64,000 bases of DNA from an uncultured Clostridia bacterium (GCA_948777935.1 CAQDYY010000003.1:118849-182848); one strand, 5' to 3'. Shown: positions 27,912 through 36,710, counted from the first letter of the stretch. Program-made: numbers and translations. Notes: generated from the letters alone by a model not told the origin.

Positions 27912-28542
27912 TAATATTTCAAGAAGAGATAAGCTAAAAAGTAAAAGGCGAGCACCAGCCAATTACTTAATTGTATGTGAAGGGAAGAAAACAGAGCCTA
28001 ATTATTTTAACGGATTGAAGAAACAAATTAATAAAAAATATGGCAATAAAGTAGATGTGTTAATTCCTAATATTGAAGTAAAAGGAACAGGAAGGAATAC
28101 TACAGACTTAGTAAAATACACTCAAAAATTTGTAAACTATGCAAGTAAGGTATATGGACAAGTCTGGGTAGTATTTGATAAAGATGATTATAGTGATGAA
28201 CAATTTAACCAAGCAATAGTAAATTGTGATTATAATGCTTGCTGGTCAAACCCTAATTTTGAACTTTGGTTATTAGCACATTTAAAGAAAGTAACTAGAT
28301 ATATTTCTAAAGATGATGTTTTAGATGAACTAAATAAAGAATTTCAAAAGAATGGATTAGGCAATTATAGTAAAAATGATTCAAACATCTTTGAAAAAGT
28401 TACAAAAGATGGAAAGCTACATATTGCAATAGAAAATTGCAAACAAATGGAAGAACTAAATAAAAATGGACAATCATCAGAAAGAAATCCAATGACAAAG
28501 GTTTATAAGATTGTTGATGGATTAAAAGAGTATTTAGAATAA
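27901..28542 (+). CDS. RloB/AbiLii-like protein, TOPRIM-related effector
   Basis: 213 aa, start overlapping the end of the RloA-like gene (ATGAGAAATAA). Begins with basic residues (RRDKLKSKRRAP), then YLIVCEGKKTEPNYFNGL, which carries the TOPRIM-type glutamate. Next VWVVFDKDDYSDEQF has the DxD metal site and NACWSNPNFELWLLAHL is the RloB hallmark. Metal-dependent nuclease activity is expected from the fold, though the target is not known. A near-identical layout is found in AbiL and PARIS-type pairs, but the RloB motifs favour RloAB/AbiL here. Confidence 0.85.
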   Translation: MRNNNISRRDKLKSKRRAPANYLIVCEGKKTEPNYFNGLKKQINKKYGNKVDVLIPNIEVKGTGRNTTDLVKYTQKFVNYASKVYGQVWVVFDKDDYSDEQFNQAIVNCDYNACWSNPNFELWLLAHLKKVTRYISKDDVLDELNKEFQKNGLGNYSKNDSNIFEKVTKDGKLHIAIENCKQMEELNKNGQSSERNPMTKVYKIVDGLKEYLE

Positions 28543-28649
28543 AAATTTACGAAAGAAAAGCAAAGTATGAAAGTAATTAATATTGATAATAAAGTTTTGA
28601 AAATATTTACTATATATACTGATAAAATAGATATAGTTATGGGGGAAAA

Positions 28650-29555
28650 ATGAGAGAAGTAATAAAAACATTAATTAAAGAATCTATATTGTTTGAATAT
28701 AGATTGCCTAATATTGAGAAAAATATTGAATTATCTAAATATTCAACAATAGAAGATATTTGTTATAGTAATGAGAAGTATGATAAAGTTTCTGAATTAA
28801 TTTATAATTCAATAATTGATTATGCAAAAAATGAATATGAAATAGATTATGAAAATTTAAATAGAGATCAAACTAAAACCATTATTAATAAAATTAGATA
28901 TGAAGATAGTGCAAACATAGAAACTAAGAAAAAGTATGGATTTTATGGGGAAGTATTACTATATTGTATACTAGAATATTTTTTTGCAACAGAAGTGTTA
29001 ATTGCTAAAGGACATTTTTATGACATATTAGAAGGTTCAGAACCAAAAGGGTATGATTGTTTTCACTTGATTCAAAAAAATAATAATACAGAGTTATGGT
29101 TTGGAGAAGCAAAGTGCTATGATTCATATAAGGGAGCAATAGATGACGTTCTAAATAAAATTGAAAAGGCAATCAGTGGAAATTATTTATCTAAAAATAT
29201 TCTCTCTGTTATAGACAAAAAAGAAAAATTAAATATAGAGAATTCAACAATACAAATGATATGTGAAGAGTGGGAGGAAAACCCAGAAGTAAATCTTATA
29301 AAATGTATAAATAAATATAGAATGAAACTAGTATATCCTATATTGATAGTTGCCGATATAAAGAATAAAGAATATGATAATTATATAAGAGATTGTATAA
29401 AATATATAGAAGAAAAATTTAATGATAAAAAACCTCAATTTGACACTTCTTTCGAATATGACATTTTTTTTATATTTTTGCCAGTGAAAGGAGTTAAAGA
29501 AATGAAGGAGCAGGTAATAAAATGGATATCAGAGAAGAAACAATTGAAATCATAA
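28650..29555 (+). CDS. hamA: HamA, Hachiman defence nuclease (DUF1837)
   Basis: 301 aa, start behind GGGGGAAAA. The DUF1837 core is clear: GFYGEVLLYCILEYFF, then GSEPKGYDCFHL and LWFGEAKCYDSYKGAIDDVL. These show the E...D...ExK residues of a PD-(D/E)xK-type nuclease. In Hachiman, HamA is the nuclease restrained by the helicase HamB and released on sensing damaged or phage DNA. The gene overlaps the next ORF by 34 bp, and that ORF is a matching helicase, which strongly supports the assignment. AT-rich codons agree with the element. Confidence 0.85.
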   Translation: MREVIKTLIKESILFEYRLPNIEKNIELSKYSTIEDICYSNEKYDKVSELIYNSIIDYAKNEYEIDYENLNRDQTKTIINKIRYEDSANIETKKKYGFYGEVLLYCILEYFFATEVLIAKGHFYDILEGSEPKGYDCFHLIQKNNNTELWFGEAKCYDSYKGAIDDVLNKIEKAISGNYLSKNILSVIDKKEKLNIENSTIQMICEEWEENPEVNLIKCINKYRMKLVYPILIVADIKNKEYDNYIRDCIKYIEEKFNDKKPQFDTSFEYDIFFIFLPVKGVKEMKEQVIKWISEKKQLKS

Positions 29556-31822
29556 AGAAATACTATAAATATAAAGAAAAACAAATAAATAAAGCAGAAT
29601 TTATAAAGTTAGTTTGCAATTATTTTAATAATATAAAAAGCGATAAAAATATCAATAGTTATATTGATATATTAATTATACTAGCAAATTCAATAGGAAT
29701 ACCACAATATGTTACAATGCTTAATAATTTTCAAGAAAAGCAGATAGAAACACAAGATGTTTCAATGGATATGTTAGCAGCAATATTTAATGAGGCAAAA
29801 CTAACTGTTTCGAATAACATTATGCTTCACCAAATGCAATATAATTTTTTGAAATTATTTAGCAAGGAAAAATTTAATAGATATATATTAACGGCACCTA
29901 CATCTTTTGGGAAAACTTTTTTGGTTTATGAAATCATAAAGAAAATGGAATATAATAATGTAGTATTAATATTTCCTACAATCTCTTTACTATCAGAGAA
30001 TTATGATAAACTATTGCAAAATGATGAATATACAGAGATAAGAAAAAAGTATAAAATACATACTCTAAGTAATGTCCAAAATTTAGGTGAAAGAAATATA
30101 TGGATATATACACCTGAAAGATTTATGTCATATACGGATAAAAATTCTAATCAAAAATTTGACTTTGTATTTATTGATGAAATTTATAAAATAGATAATG
30201 AATTTGATCTGGATGAAGAGGTTAAGGAAAATGAACGTGATACTGCTTTCAGATTAGCATTATCTTATACTTGTGAAAATGCAAAAGACATATTGTTGGC
30301 AGGACCATATATAGAAGTTACTACAAAAAAAGAAAGAATAAATTTTTCTTTTGACAATTTTGTTAAAGAAAATAATTTTAAAATTATTGACTATAATGAC
30401 TATGAAATTGTTGATAAAGAAATTATAGAAATAAAAGGTAAGGGAATACATAGTATTGATAATATGATATTAGATTTTGGAAATACTATTTCAAGATCTA
30501 GTAAACTAGAAATTATATTAAGCTCATTAGAAAAAAGAAATGAAAATGCTATTATTTATTGTAAAACAAAATATGACTCAGAAAGATACACGAAAGAATT
30601 CATTGAAAAACATAATTTTAATGATGAAAAAAATGATAATAAAAATAATAGCAAATTAGATATATATAATATATTTAAAGATCATATTAAGGAAAAATTT
30701 AGCGAAGATTGGATTGTATATAAAGGATTAGAAAAAAAGGTTGGAATTCATCATGGAATGGTTCCTAAGTATATCCAAAAGCAAATTATTGAGTTCTTTA
30801 ATGAAGGAATAATAAAATATATTTTTTCTACAACAACTATTACAGAAGGAGTTAATACATCTGCAAAAAACATTATAATTACTTCAGATAATAAGGGAAA
30901 GAAAAAACTAAAACATTTTGATGCACAAAATATTGCAGGTAGAGCAGGGAGATTTACCAAACATTATAAAGGGAATGTAATAATTTTATCCGAAGAATTT
31001 GAAAAAATATTAAAAGAAGAAGGAGAAATAATAAAACATAAAAATTATGATAATGTAGACAAAAATGAAATAGATTTTTATATGACAAAGGATAAATATT
31101 TATCTGATAAAGATAAGAATATTAAAATAATACTTGAACAAGAACAGCAAAAAAGAGATATTCCAGATATAATAATGAAACAATTTAAGGCAGTAGGCTA
31201 TTCTGATAAAATAAAAGTATATGATGCAATAAATAGTGGCAATTATGATAGTTCTATAAGAAGTTTTATAATGAGTATAAATATGCCTAAAATGGGTTTT
31301 AATTGGAATGATTTTGAAGACATATTAAGAATAATAGGACCAATAGTGCCTCAAAATAGCAAATTAGGTTCTTTAATTAAAAATAAAAGCAATTCTGGAT
31401 ATGCAATGCTAACTATAAAATTACATAATTATATTAAAAATGGATATTATGGCTTATTACAATATCAATTAGAGAATAAAAAAGTGAAAATAGATAAAGC
31501 TATAAGAGATACTAGTGATTTTGTATATAATGTTTTGAAATATCAACTAGTGAAATATTTGGGTGTTTTTGATTTGATGTATAGATATATTAAATCAAAA
31601 AAGTCAAATATGCAAATAGAAGAAATAACTGGAATAAATAAATTATTGCAAATACTAGAATATAATGCTCTATCAGATAAAGCTAGACTAGTTAGCGATT
31701 ATGGTGCACCTTTCAATGTTATAAAATCATATGAGGATAATATAAATAATTTGAGAGAGTACTTTGACAATTATGAATTATATATAAAGAGTAAAATAGA
31801 TAGTTTGCTAAAAGATGAATAA
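29522..31822 (+). CDS. hamB: HamB, Hachiman defence helicase
   Basis: 766 aa superfamily 2 helicase. Start at ATG 29522 inside the end of hamA, with GGAGCAGGTAATAA upstream. Motifs: Q/I region LHQMQYNFLKLF, Walker A TAPTSFGKTFLVYEI (about residue 125), Ia LIFPTISLLSENYDKL, II FIDEIYKI (DEIY), IV IIYCKTKYDSERY, V STTTITEGVNTSA, VI NIAGRAGRFTKHYKG. The C-terminal 250 residues are helical. HamB translocates on DNA and controls the nuclease HamA. Gene order, overlap and size fit Hachiman well. Confidence 0.87.
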   Translation: MDIREETIEIIKKYYKYKEKQINKAEFIKLVCNYFNNIKSDKNINSYIDILIILANSIGIPQYVTMLNNFQEKQIETQDVSMDMLAAIFNEAKLTVSNNIMLHQMQYNFLKLFSKEKFNRYILTAPTSFGKTFLVYEIIKKMEYNNVVLIFPTISLLSENYDKLLQNDEYTEIRKKYKIHTLSNVQNLGERNIWIYTPERFMSYTDKNSNQKFDFVFIDEIYKIDNEFDLDEEVKENERDTAFRLALSYTCENAKDILLAGPYIEVTTKKERINFSFDNFVKENNFKIIDYNDYEIVDKEIIEIKGKGIHSIDNMILDFGNTISRSSKLEIILSSLEKRNENAIIYCKTKYDSERYTKEFIEKHNFNDEKNDNKNNSKLDIYNIFKDHIKEKFSEDWIVYKGLEKKVGIHHGMVPKYIQKQIIEFFNEGIIKYIFSTTTITEGVNTSAKNIIITSDNKGKKKLKHFDAQNIAGRAGRFTKHYKGNVIILSEEFEKILKEEGEIIKHKNYDNVDKNEIDFYMTKDKYLSDKDKNIKIILEQEQQKRDIPDIIMKQFKAVGYSDKIKVYDAINSGNYDSSIRSFIMSINMPKMGFNWNDFEDILRIIGPIVPQNSKLGSLIKNKSNSGYAMLTIKLHNYIKNGYYGLLQYQLENKKVKIDKAIRDTSDFVYNVLKYQLVKYLGVFDLMYRYIKSKKSNMQIEEITGINKLLQILEYNALSDKARLVSDYGAPFNVIKSYEDNINNLREYFDNYELYIKSKIDSLLKDE

Positions 31823-31850
31823 AACATAGCATGATTTATCTAAAAAAGGG

Positions 31851-31879
31851 CTGACAAATTAATTTGAGCACGTTATACT
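31851..31879 (+). promoter_or_regulatory. Promoter with GAGCACGTTA box
   Basis: CTGACA (31851-31856), 17-bp spacer, TATACT (31874-31879). The spacer/-10 junction contains GAGCACGTTA (31866-31875), also found at the same place in the recombinase promoter (32751-32760). It may be a shared operator. Confidence 0.7.
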
Positions 31880-31911
31880 ACAAGTAAATTATAAATATGG
31901 AGGTAGTAAAT

Positions 31912-32230
31912 ATGTGCGAAAACGAAAAGGGAGTATTAGAAAATTTATTCGAAAGTAGAGAAGAAAATCTATGTGCATTAACAGAAATGGATAGGCAAAA
32001 AATAAAAAGACTAACAAGAAATAATGATAGTTATGATAAGTTATTTGCAATAATAAAGGATTTATCAAACAATTCAGAAAAATTAGAAGAAGTTAGAAAT
32101 AGCCTAGATAGTTACATAGATAAAATTAACATCATAGGAGCTTATGAAAATGAAAAGTTTTATAAAATACGGTTTTTCAGATGCAATAAACTTAATTTTA
32201 GAATGTAAAAAGTTTCCAAATAGGTCTTGA
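31912..32230 (+). CDS. Small acidic protein of element 1, one apparent +1 shift at CGG
   Basis: Start ATG 31912 behind GGAGGTAGTAAAT. Read straight it is 98 aa and ends FYKIRFFRCNKLNFRM. If the C of CGG 32170-32172 is skipped it becomes 105 aa and ends KFYKIGFSDAINLILECKK. The second version fits the recurrent pattern of small Firmicutes proteins that end FxxGFxxAxxLxLE (DUF6809-like), so the shifted reading is likely the real one. Here the base after CGG is T. The N-terminal part is charged and helical (LENLFESREENLCALTEMDRQ). Role unknown; such proteins often sit in integrative elements. Its stop overlaps the next promoter. Confidence 0.7.
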
Positions 32231-32255
32231 CAAATAAAATAAAGCATTATAAAAT
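32227..32255 (+). promoter_or_regulatory. Strong sigma-A promoter of a candidate non-coding RNA
   Basis: Perfect TTGACA (32227-32232), 17-bp spacer, TAAAAT (32250-32255). No ORF with a ribosome site follows before the terminator at 32404. Confidence 0.75.
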
Positions 32256-32261
32256 ATGGCT

Positions 32262-32445
32262 GTAAATGTAATATGACTTTGGTATTACATATAGATTGTT
32301 ACGTTCAAAAGTTGTTGTATAAAAAGTAAACCAAAAATGTAGCAAATCCTTATGCTACAAGACATTCTGGAAATAAAAATATTAATAAATTTTGTATAAA
32401 TAGAAACACCTAATAGTGTGAAAACATTATTGGGTGTTCTTTTTT
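32262..32445 (+). ncRNA. Candidate small RNA of element 1 with terminator
   Basis: About 180 nt between the promoter at 32227 and a terminator at 32404-32445 (AACACCTAATA / TATTGGGTGTT, then TTTTTT). Internal hairpins: TGTAATA/TATTACA (near 32275) and GTAGCA/TGCTAC (near 32340). No convincing ORF is present. It could instead be an untranslated leader or a spacer. Confidence 0.45.
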
Positions 32446-32565
32446 ATGCTTTTTTATAGATATGAATATTTAATAATATACTTACTATAAGTGTCATACC
32501 AAGTCATTTTCTCTAATATTCTGTATTAGAATACTTTAATAAAAAGTATAGGAGTTGATGCTAAT

Positions 32566-32712
32566 GTGAAGAAAGATAAGCAAACTATAAAAATAGATAA
32601 ATTAGAATTTAATACATATTGTATTTTTACAGAAGAGAAACAAGATGTGAAAGAAACAGTAGGGCTAATTTTTAAAGATTATATTGAAAACTTAAAAACG
32701 GATAAAAGGTAA
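32566..32712 (+). CDS. 48-aa protein upstream of the recombinase
   Basis: Start GTG 32566 behind ATAGGAGTTGATGCTAAT; ATG 32564 overlaps it but would stop at once. The product is highly charged (VKKDKQTIKIDKLEFNTYC...) and ends FKDYIENLKTDKR. It has no detectable domain. Small proteins in this position are often recombination directionality factors or regulators of the recombinase, but nothing in the sequence proves it. AT-rich and with no in-frame CGG. Confidence 0.5.
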   Translation: MKKDKQTIKIDKLEFNTYCIFTEEKQDVKETVGLIFKDYIENLKTDKR

Positions 32713-32735
32713 CCTTTACGAAAATGAAATAATAT

Positions 32736-32764
32736 TTGCAAATTAATACAGAGCACGTTAAAAT
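32736..32764 (+). promoter_or_regulatory. Recombinase promoter with GAGCACGTTA box
   Basis: TTGCAA (32736-32741), 17-bp spacer, TAAAAT (32759-32764). GAGCACGTTA overlaps the -10 as it does at 31866. ATG 32798 follows GGATAGGAGGGTAG. Confidence 0.7.
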
Positions 32765-32797
32765 AGTACTTGTAGATGATTACGGATAGGAGGGTAG

Positions 32798-34519
32798 ATG
32801 TTAGACTTAGAAGCCAAAAACTTCAAAGTACGGTATATATATAAGACTATCTCGTGAAGATGGCGACAAACAAGAAAGTGAAAGTATCGGTAATCAAAGA
32901 AATATTTTGCAAAGATATGTAAAGGAGAATGATTTAGAGCTTATCAAAGAATATGTTGATGATGGTATCTCTGGAACTACATTTGATAGACCTGGATTCA
33001 ATAAAATGCTACAAGATATTGAGAACAGAACTATTAATATGGTTATAACAAAAGATTTATCAAGACTTGGAAGGGACTATATTAAAACAGGGCATTACAT
33101 AGAAAATTACTTTCCACAAAACAATATTAGGTATGTTGCAATAACAGATGGTATAGATACCTATATTGATAGCACAAACAACGATATAACGCCTTTTAAA
33201 GCAATTATGAATGACTATTATGCTAAGGATATATCAAAGAAAATTAGAAGTGTCTATAAGGAAAAACAAAAGAATGGAGAGTATCTATGTAGTATTCCAG
33301 CATATCGGATATAAAAGGCATCCTAGTATAAAAAATAAGCTAATTGTAGATGAACAAGTAAAAGGTATTGTAGAGAAAATATTTGATATGTATGCAAATG
33401 GACATGGTAGTGTAGAAATAGTTTCTTACTTAAATAGTAACCATTACTTATCTCCTACTGGTTATAGAAAAACTGGTATTATACAAGATGAGAATAAAAC
33501 AAACTATGACTGGAATGAGGTTACCTTGTGCAATATGTTAAAAAACGAAGTGTATATTGGAAATACAGTTCAAAATAAGAAATCCGTTGTTTCATACAAA
33601 GTACATAAAATAAGAACAGTAGAAAAAGAAAATCAAATAAGAGTAGACAATACACATGAATCCATTATTGGTAAAGACACATTTGAGAAAGTACAATGTA
33701 TTCTTGAAAAAAGAGGAACAAATACCAAACTAAAATATGATTACTTATTAAGAGGATTACTTTACTGTTATCATTGCAAAAGAAAACTGCAAATCGTGCT
33801 TAAGAAAAATTCAAGAAGAAATGCACAATCACATCCATATATATTATGTGCAGACTATAAAAAAAGAGATTGTTATCCGTTAAGTATTAACTATGAAAAG
33901 TTTGAAAAGCATATTATTTATGTTGTTAAAAAAATCTGTCAAATATATGCAGACAAAGAGATTTTTTATAGTGTTTATGAAAGATATCAAAATAAAACAC
34001 TTGATATTCGAGAGGGATATAAGAAGAAACTAGAACAAATTGATAAAGCTATATTAGATATAAATAACAACTTAGATAAGATGTATATGGATAAATTACA
34101 AGGCATAATACTCGAAGAAGATTACATTAGAGTATCTCGGAAAATTTATATTTGACAGAACAAATCTAATAAAACAAAAAGAAGAATTAGAGCAAAAACT
34201 TATTGGAGCAGAAGGCAAAATAGACACCAAAAACAAAACAAAAGAAGAAAAAGAATTAGATGAATTAATAGAAAACTTTTTAAAATTAGAGCAAATAGAT
34301 AAAATGTATTTATACAGACTAATCAATAAAATTGAAATAGACAAAGACAAAAATGTGTATATCTATTTTAACTTTTCAAAACTAAATTCTATTAATGAAA
34401 ATTTATCTAACTGTTATGAACAAAGTGAACTACAGTTAGTTAATGCAGAGGCACTAGATGAGTTTATCAAAATTGAAGAATTAATAAATGAAAAAAGTAA
34501 GATACATAAAATTGGCTAA
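32798..34519 (+). CDS. Large serine recombinase of element 1, three apparent +1 shifts at CGG
   Basis: Integrase/excisionase of the element. ATG 32798 follows AGGAGGGTAG. Read straight, translation would end after 19 residues. Skipping the C of CGG at 32831, 33306 and 34138 gives one 572-aa protein with the full family layout. Catalytic domain: VGIYIRLSREDGD with the nucleophile Ser, and TKDLSRLGRDYIKTGHY. Recombinase domain: PAYGYKRHPSIKNK, EVYIGNTVQNKK. Zinc ribbon: LLRGLLYCYHCKRKL. Coiled-coil tail. The restored glycines sit at VG-IYIRLS, AYG-Y and VSG-KFIFD. It lies at the right end of element 1 and points towards attachment site 35180. Expression presumably depends on CGG recoding. Pseudogenisation by three independent identical insertions is the less likely alternative. 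Confidence 0.9.
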
Positions 34520-34649
34520 ATAAAGAAAGTTTTTAATAGTGGTGTATTTATCAAAATAAGAATAATATTTTGTTTTTGGTAAATATTAAATGCAGTTAGT
34601 AAAGAAAGGATTATATGTTAAAGTTTTAATTTAACATGGTTTGTAATTT

Positions 34650-35147
34650 ATGGAAGATAATGAATTTAAAAAATCTTTAAAAGCAACAGAAACAGTGTCA
34701 CAAACTCAAAGATTTCCAATAAGTGATACATTTACTGAGGCTTTATACAAATATACTAATAATTCACTAGAAGAAATTTTTGAATTTTTACTTAATTTTT
34801 ATCAAGATAATCCAACACAAGATATGATTGAATCAGATCATATCAAATCTTCGCATGCCGAAAATTATTATTATTCATTGATGTATGAACTTTCTCATGC
34901 ACATACTAATTTTTTAAATAGTAATTCAAATATGCAGAATTTCGAAGAACAATTTAATAAAATATGCTCACAGTATAATACTAATCCATTAGAAATTTAC
35001 AAAACTTATGATTTAATAGTACAAGCAAAAGAAGATTTAGAAAGAACTAGTCATAAAGACTTAGTAGATAATATTGAGGCAGAAGTAGATGAACATTGGA
35101 AAAAAATTAAAGAAAACAAACAAGATAGAGGCAATAGATCTTATTAA
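34650..35147 (+). CDS. 165-aa helical protein, unknown function
   Basis: Last gene of element 1, about 30 bp from the right attachment site. ATG 34650 has only a weak ribosome site, so the start is uncertain. The sequence is acidic and helical, with FTEALYKYTNNSLEEIFEF, SHAENYYYSLMYELSHAHT and a C-terminal charged helix ending DEHWKKIKENKQ. No signal peptide, membrane segment or known motif. It could be an accessory or regulatory protein of the element; nothing more can be said. Confidence 0.55.
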   Translation: MEDNEFKKSLKATETVSQTQRFPISDTFTEALYKYTNNSLEEIFEFLLNFYQDNPTQDMIESDHIKSSHAENYYYSLMYELSHAHTNFLNSNSNMQNFEEQFNKICSQYNTNPLEIYKTYDLIVQAKEDLERTSHKDLVDNIEAEVDEHWKKIKENKQDRGNRSY

Positions 35148-35179
35148 TTGAAGTAAATCTTGAAATTGGTTGGTAGTTT

Positions 35180-35194
35180 TTTAAATCCACACCT
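35180..35194 (+). repeat. Right attachment site of element 1
   Basis: TTTAAATCCACACCT, identical to 24618-24632. The M14 frame reads into it from the right as ANIRGVDL. Confidence 0.88.
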
Positions 35195-35449
35195 CTTATA
35201 TTTGCTTTCCAACCATTAGGAAAAGGTATAGTAGCAAAGCCATAAGCGATTTTTTCTGCTAATTTGTAATAAGAAGAAGTAGGAGAAAAATAGCCAGTTA
35301 CTAAATCAACACCATCAGGATTAACCATAGGGCAAAAATGAATAGTGGTTTCATTAAATATAGTTCTAGCCGAATACCCAAACAACTTTGAATTAGAAAC
35401 ATAAGCTGTAGAAATATCTTCTATAAACTTCATCAAAACAGGGCTTGTA

Positions 35450-35466
35450 ATCCATTCATTTGCGTG
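35450..35466 (+). repeat. Left attachment site of element 2
   Basis: ATCCATTCATTTGCGTG, identical to 46511-46527. On the M14 coding strand it encodes H-A-N-E-W-I, the first zinc-binding motif. Confidence 0.9.
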
Positions 35467-35555
35467 TATATATCAGTTACACCTTGACTAAAATACAAGT
35501 GAGAGAAAGTAAATAATAATAAGTCAATTTTGATCAAAGAGAATATCCTTTTCAA

Positions 35556-35807
35556 TTATTTTTTTGTATTAGGATAAAATAAATCTTCTGCCTTAATTTT
35601 TAACACAGTGCAAATTCCCCATAATTCAAAATCCCTTACAGTTCTTTCATTGTGTTCAATTTTGTAAATATCACTTTGATATAGAGTTATACCTAATAAT
35701 GCTAATTGGTTACTTAGTTTTTCTTGCGAAAAATTTAAACTTTCTCTTATAGTTTTTAATTTATCACCTATAATATTATAAGAATCATTGTATTTATTGA
35801 ATTTCAT
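35556..35807 (-). CDS. XRE-family helix-turn-helix regulator
   Basis: 83 aa from the ATG at 35807, chosen for its AGGAGTAGAT site (a longer frame begins at 35834). Lambda-repressor type HTH: GDKLKTIRESLNFSQEKLSNQL, then YQSDIYKIEHNERTVRDFELW, followed by a short helix KIKAEDLFYPN. The ending is typical of small XRE repressors that control integrative elements. It sits at the left end of element 2 on the strand opposite to the recombinase, so it may keep excision or cargo genes silent. Confidence 0.85.
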   Translation of the reverse strand: MKFNKYNDSYNIIGDKLKTIRESLNFSQEKLSNQLALLGITLYQSDIYKIEHNERTVRDFELWGICTVLKIKAEDLFYPNTKK

Positions 35808-35951
35808 ATCTACTCCTAAGAAAAATATATACAAATTTTATAATGAAATTTAGCACAACATAATAGACTACACACTATTAAACGCTGCTTAAATAGTATA
35901 TGCAAACAAAAAAGAATTATTAAAAAGAAAGAATATATAAACGATAATATT

Positions 35952-35978
35952 AAAAATCCCAGTACAATGTACTGGGAA
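35952..35978 (-). terminator. Terminator of the secreted-protein gene
   Basis: TCCCAGTACA/TGTACTGGGA stem with an ATTTTT tail on the minus strand. Confidence 0.8.
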
Positions 35979-36002
35979 GATAGTTAAAAGGCTATAAAAT
36001 AT

Positions 36003-36524
36003 TTATTGAACGTACATAGTTACTCTAACATACATTGTTGAAGGATTGTCAAGACAAGCCTCTCTACACCAATATTTTAAGCGGTAATCTACACCATATA
36101 CGACATCAAACCAAGAAGATTCATACAGATAATATCCATCAGACAACTGATGCCCATAGTTTCCACCGCGTACTACTGCCATTTCTTTTCCGCCATATTG
36201 ATAACAATATACTTCAAAATCAATAGATTCCCCAGGTAATGGCTTTATTTCGACTCTGTACTTTGCCCGTGATGCCTTAATAGTATTATATGCTCCCAGA
36301 TTTGAATTAGTAAACTTAAATTCACCTAGTGGGTAAATACTTATAGTTCCATCACCAATTGCCGTTAGTTCACGACTTCTTGGGGAGATATCTTCTACTG
36401 ATGCTACATCCACTGTAGGAGTTTCTGTTGCATTTACTACCATAGGACTCAACGTAGTACACTGAATAGCAATTGCCATAATAACAGCAATTATTGTCCG
36501 GATCTTTTTACTTACTTTACTCAT
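36003..36524 (-). CDS. Small secreted protein of unknown family
   Basis: 173 aa; ATG 36524 follows GGAGGGAACTAT. A classic signal peptide (KKIRTIIAVIMAIAIQ, cleavage near VNA-TET, residues 30-33) leads to a mature domain of about 140 residues that is beta-rich. It contains two cysteines (YWCREAC) plus one at EVYCYQ, and ends STMYVRVTMYVQ. Base composition is more GC-rich than the chromosome (CGC, GCC, TGC codons). Codon 9 is an in-frame CGG (36498-36500) that fits Arg in the signal-peptide n-region; a +1 skip would stop at once. It resembles in layout the secreted protein at 42614. It could be a toxin, bacteriocin-like or adhesion protein; no function is shown. Confidence 0.75.
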   Translation of the reverse strand: MSKVSKKIRTIIAVIMAIAIQCTTLSPMVVNATETPTVDVASVEDISPRSRELTAIGDGTISIYPLGEFKFTNSNLGAYNTIKASRAKYRVEIKPLPGESIDFEVYCYQYGGKEMAVVRGGNYGHQLSDGYYLYESSWFDVVYGVDYRLKYWCREACLDNPSTMYVRVTMYVQ

Positions 36525-36670
36525 ATAGTTCCCTCCATTTTTTGTTTAAATAAGTTGTTAGTTACTACACCTTTTAACTATCTAATTTAAGCTGATAGGA
36601 GCTTAAAAATATTTACAAATGCAAAAGCATCTGCATATATATTCTAAAATATTTCTACATAAAAATTGAA

Positions 36671-36710
36671 AAAAGTATAAAAAAGTATAAAAAAGTGTAA
36701 AAAAGTGTAT
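36671..36710 (+). repeat. Four 10-bp tandem repeats
   Basis: AAAAGTATAA twice, AAAAGTGTAA, then AAAAGTGTAT. A-tracts are spaced one helical turn apart. It lies just downstream of the FGE-like gene. Confidence 0.8.

Larger units (their letters stand above)
24618..35194 (+). mobile_element. Integrative element 1 (about 10.56 kb) inside the M14 gene
   Basis: Bounded by the 15-bp direct repeat TTTAAATCCACACCT at 24618-24632 and 35180-35194. The M14 coding sequence continues exactly from one boundary to the other, so the limits are certain to a few bases. Cargo from left: a short peptide, hairpin cluster, MobC-like protein, GNAT protein, RloA/RloB pair, HamA/HamB pair, a small protein, a candidate RNA, a 48-aa protein, a large serine recombinase and an unknown protein. 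No relaxase or conjugation genes are present, so transfer, if any, would use functions in trans. Confidence 0.93.
35180..35466 (-). pseudogene. M14 endopeptidase, middle piece
   Basis: The minus-strand frame reads ANEWITSPVLMKFIEDI at its 5' end, then NETTIHFCPMVNPDGVDLV (substrate-binding NPDG block) and GWKANIRGVDL at its 3' end. These are consecutive blocks of M14 endopeptidases. The 5' end meets element 2 and the 3' end meets element 1. It joins in frame to the N-terminal piece at 46511 and the C-terminal piece at 24632. Confidence 0.9.
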
